A stretch of DNA of 64,000 nt from Streptococcus sp. oral taxon 058 str. F0407 (GCF_000235485.1 NZ_JH378887.1:493724-557723), one strand, 5' to 3'. Counted from the first letter of the stretch, positions 47,667 through 58,703 are shown. Translations and numbers: made by a program. The notes: generated from the sequence alone by a model not told the origin.

Positions 47667-48926
47667 ATGAAAGTCTATCAGCATGTAAATATCGTGACCT
47701 GTGACCAAGATTTCCATGTTTATCTGGATGGCCTTTTGGCTGTTAAGGATGCTCAAATTATCTATGTTGGTCAAGAGAAGCCAGAGATTTTAGATCAAGC
47801 AGAGCAGATGATAGACTATCAAGGGGCTTGGATCATGCCTGGTTTGGTTAATTGCCATACCCATTCTGCTATGACAGGTTTGAGAGGGATCCGAGATGAT
47901 AGCAATCTCCATGAATGGCTCAATGACTATATCTGGCCTGCAGAAGCAGGATTTACGCCTGACATGACTACAAGAGCTGTCAAGCAGGCTTTGACAGAGA
48001 TGCTCCAGTCAGGAACAACAACCTTCAACGATATGTATAATCCCAATGGTGTGGATATGGAGCAAATTTATCAGGCAGTGAAAGCTTCCAAGATGCGTTG
48101 TTATTTCTCACCGACCCTCTTTTCCTCAGAGGTAGAAACAACTTCTGAGACTATAAGTAGAACACGTGCCATCATAGAGGAAATCTTAGAATATGAAAAT
48201 CCAAATTTCAAGGTTATGGTAGCACCCCATTCTCCCTACAGTTGTAGCAAAGACTTGCTGGTAGCGAGTTTAGACATGGCAAAAGAGTTGAATATTCCTA
48301 TCCATATCCATGTTGCGGAGACCAAGGAAGAATCAGGAATTATCCTGAAACGATACGGCAAACGTCCCCTCGCCTTTCTAGAAGAATTGGGTTACTTAGA
48401 CCATCCCTCTGTCTTTGCTCACGGGGTCGAACTAGACGAGCGAGAAATTGAACGTTTGGCAACCTCTCAAGTGGCTATTGCCCACAATCCTATCAGTAAT
48501 CTCAAACTAGCTTCAGGGATTGCTCCAATCATCCAACTCCAAAAAGCAGGAGTAGCAGTGGGAATTGCGACGGACTCGGTCGCTTCCAATAACAATCTAG
48601 ATATGTTTGAGGAAGGACGGACCGCCGCCCTCCTTCAGAAAATGAAGAGTGGAGATGCCAGTCAGTTTCCAATCGAAACAGCCCTCAAAGCTCTGACGAT
48701 AGAAGGCGCCAAGGTTCTTAGAATGGAAGAACAGATAGGAAGTCTAGAAGTTGGCAAGCAGGCAGATTTTCTGGTCATCCAACCACAAGGGAAAATTCAT
48801 CTCCAACCTCAAGAAAATATGCTCTCTCACCTCGTTTATGCTGTCAAATCCAGTGATGTTGATGATGTCTACATTGCTGGAGAGCTGGTTGTCAAGCAAG
48901 GGCAAGTTTTGACAGTTGAGATTTAA
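47667..48926 (+). CDS. Amidohydrolase of the methylthioadenosine/S-adenosylhomocysteine deaminase family
   Basis: The 419-residue protein has the metal site of the TRZ/ATZ-type amidohydrolases: NCHTHSAMTGLRG (HxH), HIHVAETKEE, FAHGVELDE and GIATDSVASNNNLD. The family deaminates MTA or SAH, or related purines. I start at ATG 47667 after AAGGAG; a frame extended upstream to ATG 47601 would overlap the promoter. It is monocistronic, preceded by its own promoter. Confidence 0.85.
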   Translation: MKVYQHVNIVTCDQDFHVYLDGLLAVKDAQIIYVGQEKPEILDQAEQMIDYQGAWIMPGLVNCHTHSAMTGLRGIRDDSNLHEWLNDYIWPAEAGFTPDMTTRAVKQALTEMLQSGTTTFNDMYNPNGVDMEQIYQAVKASKMRCYFSPTLFSSEVETTSETISRTRAIIEEILEYENPNFKVMVAPHSPYSCSKDLLVASLDMAKELNIPIHIHVAETKEESGIILKRYGKRPLAFLEELGYLDHPSVFAHGVELDEREIERLATSQVAIAHNPISNLKLASGIAPIIQLQKAGVAVGIATDSVASNNNLDMFEEGRTAALLQKMKSGDASQFPIETALKALTIEGAKVLRMEEQIGSLEVGKQADFLVIQPQGKIHLQPQENMLSHLVYAVKSSDVDDVYIAGELVVKQGQVLTVEI

Positions 48927-48954
48927 AAAAATTCAAAAAAAGTTTGCAAAAATC

Positions 48955-48983
48955 TTGCATTCTTTTTTTGTCTATGCTATACT
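48955..48983 (+). promoter_or_regulatory. Promoter of rplJ-rplL
   Basis: -35 TTGCAT (48955-48960), 17-base spacer, -10 TATACT (48978-48983) with TGC before it. Confidence 0.8.
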
Positions 48984-48989
48984 TATATA

Positions 48990-49161
48990 CGGTTTGAAAA
49001 AACTGCCTAAGACAGTAGGGGAGCTCGACTCATAAGTATCCTACCGAGGACAAAACGTATCATGTAAAAAGAAGCGTATTGTACTTTCGTGTCTAGGTTT
49101 GGGCGCGTTTTTCTTTTGAAAAAATTCCCCAAGCAAAATAATTACGGAGGTGAACACACTA
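48990..49161 (+). promoter_or_regulatory. Ribosomal protein L10 leader
   Basis: L10 (as the L10-L12 complex) binds such a leader to repress its own synthesis. The conserved block AGTAGGGGAGCTC followed by ATCCTACCGAGG (about 49014-49050) fits the known L10 leader pattern, and a long hairpin with CGCGTTTTTCTTTT (about 49073-49118) may act as an attenuator. Confidence 0.8.
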
Positions 49162-49662
49162 ATGAGTGAAGCAATTATTGCTAAAAAAGCGGAACTAGTT
49201 GACGTAGTAGCTGAAAAAATGAAAGCTGCTGCATCTATCGTCGTTGTAGACGCTCGTGGTTTGACAGTTGAGCAAGATACAGTTCTTCGTCGTGAGCTTC
49301 GTGGAAGCGAAGTTGAGTATAAAGTCATTAAAAACTCAATCTTGCGTCGTGCAGCTGAAAAAGCTGGTCTTGAAGATCTTGCATCAGTATTTGTTGGACC
49401 ATCTGCAGTGGCATTTTCTAACGAAGATGTTATCGCACCAGCGAAAATCTTGAACGACTTTGCTAAAAACGCTGAAGCACTTGAAATCAAAGGTGGTGCA
49501 ATCGAAGGCGCTGTCGCATCTAAAGAAGAGATTATTGCTCTTGCAACTCTTCCAAACCGCGAAGGACTTCTTTCTATGCTCCTTTCTGTACTTCAAGCGC
49601 CAGTGCGCAACGTTGCTCTTGCAGTCAAAGCGGTTGCAGACAACAAAGAAGACGCAGCTTAA
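49162..49662 (+). CDS. rplJ: 50S ribosomal protein L10
   Basis: Anchors the L12 stalk on the large ribosomal subunit. The 166-residue protein starts [19 protein letters not shown], and contains [12 protein letters not shown] and [14 protein letters not shown] start at ATG 49162; GGAGGTGA lies 8 nt upstream, whereas the longer GTG 49150 overlaps the ribosome site. It is followed by rplL after 74 bases containing a GCTACGC-AG-CGTAGC inverted repeat. Confidence 0.97.
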   Translation: MSEAIIAKKAELVDVVAEKMKAAASIVVVDARGLTVEQDTVLRRELRGSEVEYKVIKNSILRRAAEKAGLEDLASVFVGPSAVAFSNEDVIAPAKILNDFAKNAEALEIKGGAIEGAVASKEEIIALATLPNREGLLSMLLSVLQAPVRNVALAVKAVADNKEDAA

Positions 49663-49736
49663 TCTTAAGCTACGCAGCGTAGCCTGGCTACGAAAAATCT
49701 ATTATTAATTTAAAAACATATTTGGAGGAAATAACA

Positions 49737-50105
49737 ATGGCATTGAACATTGAAAACATTATTGCTGAAATTAAAGAAGCTTCAATCCTTGAATTGAACG
49801 ACCTTGTAAAAGCTATCGAAGAAGAATTTGGTGTAACTGCAGCTGCTCCTGTAGCTGTTGCTGCAGCTGGTGCTGCTGACGCTGGTGCTGCTAAAGATTC
49901 ATTTGACGTTGAATTGACAGCTGCTGGTGACAAGAAAGTCGGCGTTATCAAAGTTGTACGTGAAATCACTGGTCTTGGACTTAAAGAAGCTAAAGAACTT
50001 GTTGACGGTGCACCAGCACTTGTTAAAGAAGGCGTTGCAACTGCAGAAGCTGAAGAAATCAAAGCTAAATTGGAAGAAGCTGGAGCTTCAGTTACTCTTA
50101 AATAA
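49737..50105 (+). CDS. rplL: 50S ribosomal protein L7/L12
   Basis: Stalk protein recruiting translation factors. The 122-residue protein has an N-terminal dimerisation segment ([20 protein letters not shown]), an alanine-rich hinge (about 35-52) and the globular C-terminal domain with [25 protein letters not shown] precedes ATG 49737. Followed by a strong terminator. Confidence 0.97.
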   Translation: MALNIENIIAEIKEASILELNDLVKAIEEEFGVTAAAPVAVAAAGAADAGAAKDSFDVELTAAGDKKVGVIKVVREITGLGLKEAKELVDGAPALVKEGVATAEAEEIKAKLEEAGASVTLK

Positions 50106-50202
50106 TAAGAGTAGGCAATTACATTGCGAAATTCCAGCTTAGCAAGGTTTTGCGTAATGTCAAATAGCGAAAATATGGTGGAAAATGATTTCATTCCCCA
50201 CC

Positions 50203-50236
50203 AAAACCCCACCAAATAAATGTTTGGTGGGGTTTT
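50203..50236 (+). terminator. Strong intrinsic terminator of rplJ-rplL
   Basis: Perfect 14-pair stem AAAACCCCACCAAA with TTTGGTGGGGTTTT and a six-base loop, followed by CTTTATTTTTTT. An upstream overlapping hairpin (about 50176-50204, TGGTGG with CCACCA) could compete with it. Confidence 0.92.
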
Positions 50237-50250
50237 CTTTATTTTTTTGA

Positions 50251-50256
50251 TATAAT
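50251..50256 (+). promoter_or_regulatory. Extended -10 promoter of the AT-rich island operon
   Basis: TATAAT preceded by TGA (TGn) right after the rplL terminator, about 80 bases before the 815-residue gene. No -35 is clear. Confidence 0.5.
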
Positions 50257-50331
50257 GAATATATTAGTTATTAAATTTTAGTATTGTTTGTATGTCTAAT
50301 GTATTTTTTTTAGAAAACACGAGTAAAAGAA

Positions 50332-52779
50332 ATGAGATCAGCAATATACTGGAGTATTAGAAATAAAATATTAAATTTTATTTTTTATATTAAAAAAATA
50401 CGTTTAAAAATAAATAGTAAGTGGCAATTATCCAAAGAGTATAAATCTTTTAGAAATATTCTTTTTGCAAGATTTATCTCTGGTGCAATAAAAGGATTTG
50501 TTTTAGCTTTGCTTTTAGGGATAGTTGATAGAATTCTTCTAAATTTTAGTGTAACAACGATAATAGAAAGTAATCTATTAGGAGATGTTATTTTGGGGGA
50601 ACTAGGTGTTGCTGGTGTGATTTTAGGTTTGTATTGCTCTAATATTTCAAGTGTATATTCCACAAGATATGCTAATGCACCTGAAAAAATTGCAATCGCT
50701 TTTCAATATGATCATTTGACTGTTAGGAGTTTAGATGTAATTAGTAGTTTTATTATTTATGGAACAATTATACTAGTTGAATTATTATTGAATTGTAAAG
50801 TTAGTTGGGCAACTGTTTCAGTATTGATAATATGGTCTATACTTGTAGTTATATACTTTGGAATTACAGGGAATAGAATTTATCAGTTATCTGATGTTTT
50901 TAGATTATCAGATGATGCACATTTATATTTAGAAAGAGTAATTTCAAAAAATCTTAAACATAAAATATACGTTAGTGATAATAGCTATCAGGCTTATTTT
51001 AGAAAAGTTACTTCAAATAGAATTGAGTTACTAAAAATAATTCAAAAATATGGTTGTAATCCAGACATAGCCGATAATTCTTCTGTATTTAATTTTATGT
51101 GTAAAAATTTAGGACTAATAAATAAATATTGGTCAATTAAACAGGGTTTACCAAAGGATTCACTCTGGTTTAGAAAAAAATCTAAATATCAACAATGGCA
51201 TTTAGCAGATAATATAGAAGTATTAGTAGCATTAGATACGGGAACGCCGTTAAGTACAAAAGAAGAAGCAGATATTTATTGGTTTGAAAATGAATTGATG
51301 ACTATAAACAAGACATGTGTAAACTACTTGATAAAAGAAAAAGATTTTGAAACTGTATACAGTTATTTAGTTGTATTAGATAAAATTTGTCAATCTGCAA
51401 TTAAATACAAAGAAGCGAGCTATTATCTAGAACATTTAGACTGGATAAATAACATTATTCAAAAGTCTATTGAAATTCAAAATAAGGAAGAAAATATTTC
51501 CTTTATTGCAGTTGTTGAATATATTTCTGTTCTATATTTAAATATTATTTTAGAATCAAGAGATTATATTAAGACACTAGACATTGATAAAATAAGTAAA
51601 TCCATTATAGATGGAATTGATACTGGAAAGTCATTTAATTCTATAGAGACTATTCGAGGTAGAAGAGATATAGATATTTTTAAAAAAATATTGTTAGAGA
51701 TTAATGTCGAGAAGCAACGTATTACTCCTGTTTGGTTGATCAAGCAATATGTAGCTAAAGAAGAATTTGATTATGTAAATTTATTATATGATGTAGTAAA
51801 AGAAGGAATTGAACATATATATTTCTTAAGTAATATTATTTTTGAGAAAAAAATGTATTATGAAGCTTGTATTTTAATCTCTAAATTTTATAAGTACGAA
51901 TCTGAGTTGACAATTTTTTTAGAATTTGCAAAACAATTGGAGATTAAACTATTTAGTTGTCATATTGATTCTGAAGATTCATGGGAAGAGAGTAGATTGG
52001 ATGAATTAAAAGAAAAATTTAGAGAAATCAAACAAGACATTCCAGAAATGTATAGAAAATGTTCAAGTATTTTTACTGTAAAAAATTGGGATAGAGAAGG
52101 AGAATTTCCTGACTTTTTAGGAGAATGCTTTAATCAAATCTCAAGAGATACTATTGAAGCTATTGTAAATTCAGATAAAAAACAATTTAAAAAGAATTTT
52201 GAAATTATTACTCAGATAATGCCTTTATATCAAGAATATATTAGATTATATTTTAGTAAAAATAAAAATTCGTATAGGAAAGAATATGTTTATTATATGA
52301 TTACTTGTCCGATTGTTGAATGGGCACAGCTTGGTGGTCTTGGAATAATATGGGGTGAATTTTTTAATGATAAAGAATGGAGTGAAATTGTTAAAGAAAC
52401 TTCCGAAATAATTTTTCAAAATAATAATGAAGAAAATTCAAAAGAGCTTGCAATTCAGTATACGGAATATGTGAATTTAAGAAATCAGCTAAGGTTAATG
52501 TGCTTTATGAACTCAAGAGGTCTCATAGAAGATAAGTGGAATGACTATGTTGTAAATGCAATAAAGAATACTGCTAACATAGAAACTGAAAACACAATGT
52601 TTGAAACGAAGATTAAAACCGATAGCAAATTAATAAAAGTATTTTGCCCTAGTATTTTGGATGATGGATTCAGAACAAATCCTTCAGAATTATTTTGGGT
52701 TATCTGCGTTAATCCTCTAGTCCCTGAGGAAAAGAGGCTTCATTCTAGTTTTTCGTGGGAGAAAAAGTTAAATGATTAA
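50332..52779 (+). CDS. Unknown membrane protein with a large soluble region
   Basis: The 815-residue protein matches no family I recognise. The N-terminal 200 residues hold four hydrophobic helices (about 45-68, 84-103, 134-153, 157-178) and a basic start; the remaining 630 residues look soluble and helical, with many I, K, E and N. There is no signal peptide, enzyme motif or repeat visible. The gene is about 70 percent AT and unlike its neighbours, so recent transfer is likely. The start has only a weak ribosome site. Its stop overlaps the next gene by 8 bases, so the two are one functional pair. Confidence 0.7.
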   Translation: MRSAIYWSIRNKILNFIFYIKKIRLKINSKWQLSKEYKSFRNILFARFISGAIKGFVLALLLGIVDRILLNFSVTTIIESNLLGDVILGELGVAGVILGLYCSNISSVYSTRYANAPEKIAIAFQYDHLTVRSLDVISSFIIYGTIILVELLLNCKVSWATVSVLIIWSILVVIYFGITGNRIYQLSDVFRLSDDAHLYLERVISKNLKHKIYVSDNSYQAYFRKVTSNRIELLKIIQKYGCNPDIADNSSVFNFMCKNLGLINKYWSIKQGLPKDSLWFRKKSKYQQWHLADNIEVLVALDTGTPLSTKEEADIYWFENELMTINKTCVNYLIKEKDFETVYSYLVVLDKICQSAIKYKEASYYLEHLDWINNIIQKSIEIQNKEENISFIAVVEYISVLYLNIILESRDYIKTLDIDKISKSIIDGIDTGKSFNSIETIRGRRDIDIFKKILLEINVEKQRITPVWLIKQYVAKEEFDYVNLLYDVVKEGIEHIYFLSNIIFEKKMYYEACILISKFYKYESELTIFLEFAKQLEIKLFSCHIDSEDSWEESRLDELKEKFREIKQDIPEMYRKCSSIFTVKNWDREGEFPDFLGECFNQISRDTIEAIVNSDKKQFKKNFEIITQIMPLYQEYIRLYFSKNKNSYRKEYVYYMITCPIVEWAQLGGLGIIWGEFFNDKEWSEIVKETSEIIFQNNNEENSKELAIQYTEYVNLRNQLRLMCFMNSRGLIEDKWNDYVVNAIKNTANIETENTMFETKIKTDSKLIKVFCPSILDDGFRTNPSELFWVICVNPLVPEEKRLHSSFSWEKKLND

Positions 52780-53647
52780 GGATACAAGAATAAGTAAAAT
52801 GATTGAAAAGTTATATAAATATCCTGAAGATGGTTTATATTTACAAAAAATTTGTAGAGAATTATTTTATGGATACGAGTTTTCTTTAAATGAAGGAAGG
52901 CATAATGGAGAAGATTTTTATAAAATTACACCGAACGACTCTAAAATTGTTAAATTATTCAATCATGCTTCCACATATCGTTTTTCCTACGATTTTGGAA
53001 AAATTATAGATAGAGTTCTGTACAGCATGGCTATTTATGGTAATGCATACATTTTTATAAAACCAGAATATGAAGAGCAAATCGATAAACAAGGCAACAC
53101 GTCTAAAATCATTAGTTCTATATATATTAGTGAAGTTAAGGGAATATTGAAGAAAAATAAATTTTTTTATAAGATAGGAAGGAATGAGATTTCTGAGTTT
53201 GATATCAACGAAGGTACGTTAATCACTTTTAACTTAAGAGAAATAGGTTTTAAAAAGAATCATTTTACAAAGCTTGCAAAACAGGCTGAAAAATATAATA
53301 CAACATCTAAATCACCAAAAGTACCAACATATAATTTTAGCGTTCATAGAGATAAAAACACTAAATTATTGCTTAGAAAACTGAGAGGTCTAGGTCTTAA
53401 CTTTTCTTTAGATGACCTGTCAGATAGTTATATACTGTATAATGAAATTCAGAGAAAACTATTCCAGAAAAAACTGCTTCAATATATACTTGATAAAATT
53501 AATAAATCACTGGTATCAAATTATATACATAACAAAAAATTCAAAATAGAAGCAACTATGAAAAACATAAATTATGAGGAGTCATGGGAAAAATTCCAAC
53601 GTGGAGAACTTACGCGCTCTGAGTTAAGTAAGATTGTATGGAGCTAG
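52772..53647 (+). CDS. Unknown protein, partner of the AT-rich membrane gene
   Basis: The 291-residue protein matches no family with confidence. It is soluble and lysine-rich, with a short hydrophobic strand at about residues 84-96 (YSMAIYGNAYIFI). ATG 52772 lies 8 bases inside the upstream gene, a typical coupled arrangement. It shares the low GC content of the island. No catalytic motif is visible, and a toxin, structural or regulatory role is equally possible. Confidence 0.6.
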   Translation: MIKDTRISKMIEKLYKYPEDGLYLQKICRELFYGYEFSLNEGRHNGEDFYKITPNDSKIVKLFNHASTYRFSYDFGKIIDRVLYSMAIYGNAYIFIKPEYEEQIDKQGNTSKIISSIYISEVKGILKKNKFFYKIGRNEISEFDINEGTLITFNLREIGFKKNHFTKLAKQAEKYNTTSKSPKVPTYNFSVHRDKNTKLLLRKLRGLGLNFSLDDLSDSYILYNEIQRKLFQKKLLQYILDKINKSLVSNYIHNKKFKIEATMKNINYEESWEKFQRGELTRSELSKIVWS

Positions 53648-53791
53648 TATATTTAATCTAACTTTAATTCAAAAATAAATTTAAAGAACGAGATAATTTC
53701 ATCTAAAAAAATATAATCGTGATATTAAAAAAGTATGAAATTACAATATAAAATCTAAGCATAATAATTTATGAATCATTTAAAGAAATAA

Positions 53792-54172
53792 ATGCTTGAT
53801 GATATCATAAAAAATGACAGTCAAATCATATTAGAAATACTGGAGGAAACAAATAATGAGCAATCTGCAATTAGATTGGTCAATCTAGGTGTAGAATTTT
53901 TAGAAAACAACAATCAAAAACTAATACTATTTAATCTTCTCAGAGCTAAAGGATTTGGTAAGAAGTCATTCCAAGAAATACATTTTATTCCCTATTCACA
54001 TTTTTTTACTGGTAGTCACGTTCCGGTGTTGGAATTAGAAAAAGAACTCCTAGAAAGAATTAAAAAGATATTTGAAACTGATATAGACTATATTAATTTG
54101 CTACTGTACTTGGATAAACTAATAGATGGCAAGCGGAAAGCTATTGAAAGAGAATTGGAAAAAGAGTTTTAA
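53792..54172 (+). CDS. Small hypothetical protein in the AT-rich island
   Basis: The 126-residue helical protein has a leucine- and glutamate-rich sequence (ESILEILEETNNEQ-type pattern seen as QIILEILEETNNEQSA) and resembles no known family. The ribosome site is poor and the frame is preceded by a stop, so it could be a short gene or the end of a decayed one. It is 144 bases from the preceding gene; no promoter is clear. Confidence 0.4.
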   Translation: MLDDIIKNDSQIILEILEETNNEQSAIRLVNLGVEFLENNNQKLILFNLLRAKGFGKKSFQEIHFIPYSHFFTGSHVPVLELEKELLERIKKIFETDIDYINLLLYLDKLIDGKRKAIERELEKEF

Positions 54173-54418
54173 ATTTTAATTTATATTTCTTACTTCTTAA
54201 GGTGCCAGATATAATAAATACAATCTACTGTTTTATAACATAATATTAGGTTTAAGTTATGAATTCTGGGAAATGATACTCTATAGTAGAGTAGTTTTAT
54301 TGTCTTTTCAAAAATAGACAAAAAATATATTAAAAACATTAGCCTATATGAAGAGAAAGTTAGCATTCTATCTTTTTGCATAAAGGCTATTAGAATTTTG
54401 AATTTTAAGAATTGAAAA
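54173..54418. other. Non-coding AT-rich stretch
   Basis: No start codon with ribosome site, tRNA or repeat is visible on either strand. It contains an inverted ACTCTATAGTAGAGT near 54280. It marks the end of the accessory island before the gdhA terminator. Confidence 0.4.
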
Positions 54419-54448
54419 AAACTGGCTGCCCGTCTGGGTAGTCAGTTT
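54419..54448 (-). terminator. Intrinsic terminator of gdhA
   Basis: Thirteen-pair stem (AAACTGGCTGCCC with GGGTAGTCAGTTT, two G-U pairs), GTCT loop, followed on the reverse strand by a T run. Confidence 0.85.
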
Positions 54449-54462
54449 CTGTAATTTGTTTT

Positions 54463-55833
<1,371 letters not shown>

Positions 55834-55847
55834 TTATTACATGAGCC

Positions 55848-55876
55848 ATTATAGCAGAATTTTTTTTGAGTGTAAA
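55848..55876 (-). promoter_or_regulatory. Promoter of gdhA
   Basis: Reverse-strand -35 TTTACA (55871-55876), 17-base spacer, perfect -10 TATAAT (55848-55853) with TGC before it. Confidence 0.85.
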
Positions 55877-55943
55877 GAAAAAAACAGAAATTTTCTAAAA
55901 ATTCTTTCAATTCACAAAACCGAACGTTTTATATTGAAATTAG

Positions 55944-55978
55944 TTTCTCAAAGAGAAAATCTTAAAGTATGGTATAAT
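55944..55978 (+). promoter_or_regulatory. Promoter of pyrDA with a palindrome at the -35 position
   Basis: -10 TATAAT (55973-55978) with TGG before it. The -35 position is occupied by the inverted repeat TTTCTC-AAA-GAGAAA (55944-55958), a possible operator. Confidence 0.6.
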
Positions 55979-56012
55979 ATTAGAAATAAAAGGAATCTGG
56001 AGGATTAGAATC

Positions 56013-56948
56013 ATGGTATCAACGAAAACACAAATAGCTGGCTTTGAGTTTGACAATTGCTTGATGAATGCGGCGGGTGTTGCTTGTATGACGATAGAAG
56101 AGCTTGAAGGGGTTAAAAACTCAGCAGCAGGTACTTTTGTCACGAAGACAGCGACCTTGGACTTTCGTCAGGGCAATCCTGAGCCACGTTACCAGGATGT
56201 TCCACTTGGTTCTATCAACTCCATGGGCTTACCAAATAATGGCTTAGACTACTATCTGGACTATCTTTTGGACTTGCAGGAAAAAGAGCCAAACCGTACT
56301 TTCTTCCTATCTCTAGTTGGCATGTCTCCAGAAGAAACACATACCATCTTGAAAAAAGTACAAGAGAGTGAGTTTAAAGGACTGACAGAGCTTAATCTCT
56401 CTTGTCCAAATGTTCCAGGAAAACCTCAGATTGCTTATGATTTTGAGACAACAGACCGTATCTTGGCAGAAGTATTTGCCTACTTTTCCAAACCTCTTGG
56501 GATCAAATTGCCACCTTATTTTGATATTGTCCACTTTGACCAAGCGGCTGCTATTTTCAACAAATATCCACTCAAGTTTGTTAACTGTGTTAACTCTATC
56601 GGAAACGGCCTTTATATAGAAGGCGAGTCGGTCGTTATTCGTCCTAAAAATGGTTTTGGTGGAATTGGTGGAGAATACATCAAACCGACTGCTCTTGCTA
56701 ATGTGCACGCCTTCTACCAACGTTTAAATCCTCAAATCCAAATCATCGGAACGGGTGGTGTTCTAACAGGTCGTGATGCTTTTGAACATATCCTCTGTGG
56801 TGCGAGTATGGTGCAGGTCGGAACTACCCTTCACAAGGAAGGCGTCGGTGCTTTTGAGCGTATTACCAATGAACTAAAAGCAATCATGGCAGAAAAAGGG
56901 TACGAAAACCTAGAAGATTTCCGTGGGAAATTGCGCTATATTGACTAA
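56013..56948 (+). CDS. pyrDA: Dihydroorotate dehydrogenase A (fumarate-type)
   Basis: Oxidises dihydroorotate to orotate in pyrimidine synthesis, using FMN and fumarate. The 311-residue class 1A protein has [26 protein letters not shown] (active-site cysteine) and the FMN-binding [19 protein letters not shown] precedes the start. The next gene, holA, follows at once. Confidence 0.94.
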   Translation: MVSTKTQIAGFEFDNCLMNAAGVACMTIEELEGVKNSAAGTFVTKTATLDFRQGNPEPRYQDVPLGSINSMGLPNNGLDYYLDYLLDLQEKEPNRTFFLSLVGMSPEETHTILKKVQESEFKGLTELNLSCPNVPGKPQIAYDFETTDRILAEVFAYFSKPLGIKLPPYFDIVHFDQAAAIFNKYPLKFVNCVNSIGNGLYIEGESVVIRPKNGFGGIGGEYIKPTALANVHAFYQRLNPQIQIIGTGGVLTGRDAFEHILCGASMVQVGTTLHKEGVGAFERITNELKAIMAEKGYENLEDFRGKLRYID

Positions 56949-56981
56949 ATGAAATCGAAAAATCAGAAGAAGGGAGAGAAG

Positions 56982-58019
56982 ATGCTAGCAGTAGAGGAGA
57001 GTCAGACATTATCTCTATCAAACTTATCTAGCTTGACCTTATTTACAGGTTCGGACCAAGGTCAGTTTGAAGTTATGAAGGATCAGGTGCTGAAACAGAT
57101 TGGTTATGATCCAGCCGACCTCAATTTTGCCTACTTTGACATGAAAGAAGTAGCCTATAAGGATGTGGAACTGGAGCTAGTCAGTCTCCCTTTCTTTGCA
57201 GATGAGAAAATCGTGATACTAGACCATTTTGTCGATATTACAACAGCCAAGAAACGTTTTTTAACAGATGATGAACTCAAGTCATTTGAGGAATACCTTG
57301 ACAATCCTTCACCAACGACTAAACTCTTAATTTTTGCAGAAGGAAAACTGGATAGCAAGAGACGGTTGGTTAAACTTCTCAAACGTGATGCCAAGGTTTT
57401 TGATGCAGTAGAAGCCAAAGAACAAGAACTTCGCCAGTATTTCCAAAAATGGAGCCAGACACAAGGTCTGCAGTTTGCGGAAAAATCTTTTGAAAATCTC
57501 CTTATCAAGTCTGGTTTTCAATTTAGCGAAATCCAGAAAAATCTCCTCTTTTTACAGTCTTATAAGTCGGACGGAGTGATTGAGGAGAAGGACATTGTAG
57601 AGGCTATTCCAAAGACTTTGCAGGACAATATTTTTGATTTGACTCAGTTTATTTTAACTAAGAAGATTGATATGGCTCGTGATTTGGTTAGAGACTTGAC
57701 CTTGCAAGGGGAAGACGAAATCAAGCTCATAGCTGTCATGTTAGGACAATTTCGGACTTTTACTCAAGTGAAAATCTTATCAGAGGCTGGTCAAACGGAA
57801 TCGCAGATTGTAAGCAGTCTGGGGACTTATTTGGGACGCAATCCTAATCCTTATCAAATCAAGTTCTCATTAAGAGATTCGAGAGGGATTTCCTTGGCTT
57901 TTCTCAAGCGAGCGATTTCTTATTTGATTGAAACGGACTACCAGATTAAGACAGGTGTCTATGAAAAAAGTTACTTGTTTGAAAAGGCGCTCTTGCAGAT
58001 TGCGACAGAGGCAAATTGA
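56982..58019 (+). CDS. holA: DNA polymerase III delta subunit
   Basis: Clamp-loader subunit that opens the sliding clamp. The 345-residue protein begins with LTLFTGSDQGQFEVMKDQV, the start of the AAA-like fold, and has PFFADEKIVILDHF and ETDYQIKTGVYEKSYLFEKA near the end. I start at ATG 56982, after AAGGGAGAGAAG; ATG 56949 would add 11 basic residues. Confidence 0.88.
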   Translation: MLAVEESQTLSLSNLSSLTLFTGSDQGQFEVMKDQVLKQIGYDPADLNFAYFDMKEVAYKDVELELVSLPFFADEKIVILDHFVDITTAKKRFLTDDELKSFEEYLDNPSPTTKLLIFAEGKLDSKRRLVKLLKRDAKVFDAVEAKEQELRQYFQKWSQTQGLQFAEKSFENLLIKSGFQFSEIQKNLLFLQSYKSDGVIEEKDIVEAIPKTLQDNIFDLTQFILTKKIDMARDLVRDLTLQGEDEIKLIAVMLGQFRTFTQVKILSEAGQTESQIVSSLGTYLGRNPNPYQIKFSLRDSRGISLAFLKRAISYLIETDYQIKTGVYEKSYLFEKALLQIATEAN

Positions 58020-58028
58020 GCAAAAAAC

Positions 58029-58057
58029 TTGAAAAAAGAGGATGATTGCGTTATCAT
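58029..58057 (+). promoter_or_regulatory. Promoter of sodA with overlapping inverted repeat
   Basis: -35 TTGAAA (58029-58034), 17-base spacer, -10 TATCAT (58052-58057). ATGAT and ATCAT arms with a 6-base spacer (58042-58057) overlap the -10 and may form an operator. Confidence 0.6.
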
Positions 58058-58088
58058 TTTCATATAGAAAGAAAAAGAGGTATTACAG

Positions 58089-58694
58089 ATGGCTATTATC
58101 TTACCAGACCTTCCATACGCGTATGATGCTTTGGAACCTTATATCGATGCTGAAACAATGCACTTGCACCATGACAAGCATCATCAAACCTACGTCAACA
58201 ATGCCAATGCAGCTCTTGAAAAACACCCTGAAATTGGTGAAGACCTTGAAGCCTTGCTTGCTGATGTAGAATCTATCCCAGCTGATATCCGCCAAGCGCT
58301 TATCAACAACGGTGGTGGACACTTGAACCACGCTCTTTTCTGGGAATTGATGACTCCTGAAAAGACTGCTCCTTCAGCAGAACTTGCAGCAGCAATCGAT
58401 GCAACATTTGGTTCATTTGAAGAGTTCCAAGCAGCCTTTACAGCAGCAGCTACAACTCGCTTTGGTTCTGGATGGGCTTGGTTGGTTGTCAACAAAGAAG
58501 GGAATCTTGAAGTGACTTCAACAGCAAACCAAGACACACCAATCTCAGAAGGTAAAAAACCAATCTTGGGCTTGGACGTTTGGGAACATGCATACTACGT
58601 GAAATACCGCAATGTTCGTCCTGACTACATCAAAGCTTTCTTCTCAGTGATTAACTGGAACAAAGTAGATGAGCTTTATGCAGCAGCTAAATAA
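58089..58694 (+). CDS. sodA: Manganese superoxide dismutase
   Basis: Converts superoxide to oxygen and peroxide. The 201-residue protein shows the iron/manganese family: metal ligands in [12 protein letters not shown] (His near residue 27), [12 protein letters not shown] (His), and [11 protein letters not shown] (Asp and His). Glutamine in ANQDTPIS near residue 146 is typical of manganese enzymes. This gene is widely used for streptococcal species typing. Confidence 0.96.
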   Translation: MAIILPDLPYAYDALEPYIDAETMHLHHDKHHQTYVNNANAALEKHPEIGEDLEALLADVESIPADIRQALINNGGGHLNHALFWELMTPEKTAPSAELAAAIDATFGSFEEFQAAFTAAATTRFGSGWAWLVVNKEGNLEVTSTANQDTPISEGKKPILGLDVWEHAYYVKYRNVRPDYIKAFFSVINWNKVDELYAAAK

Positions 58695-58703
58695 TAAAAT
58701 ATA

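Noticed and set aside
52772..53647. Phage portal protein
   Set aside because: The stretch around residues 84-96 recalls a strand in HK97-type portals, but no terminase, capsid or other phage gene is nearby and overall similarity cannot be shown.
54190..54381. Reverse-strand frame of 63 codons before gdhA
   Set aside because: No ribosome site and AT-rich chance composition; no support from context.
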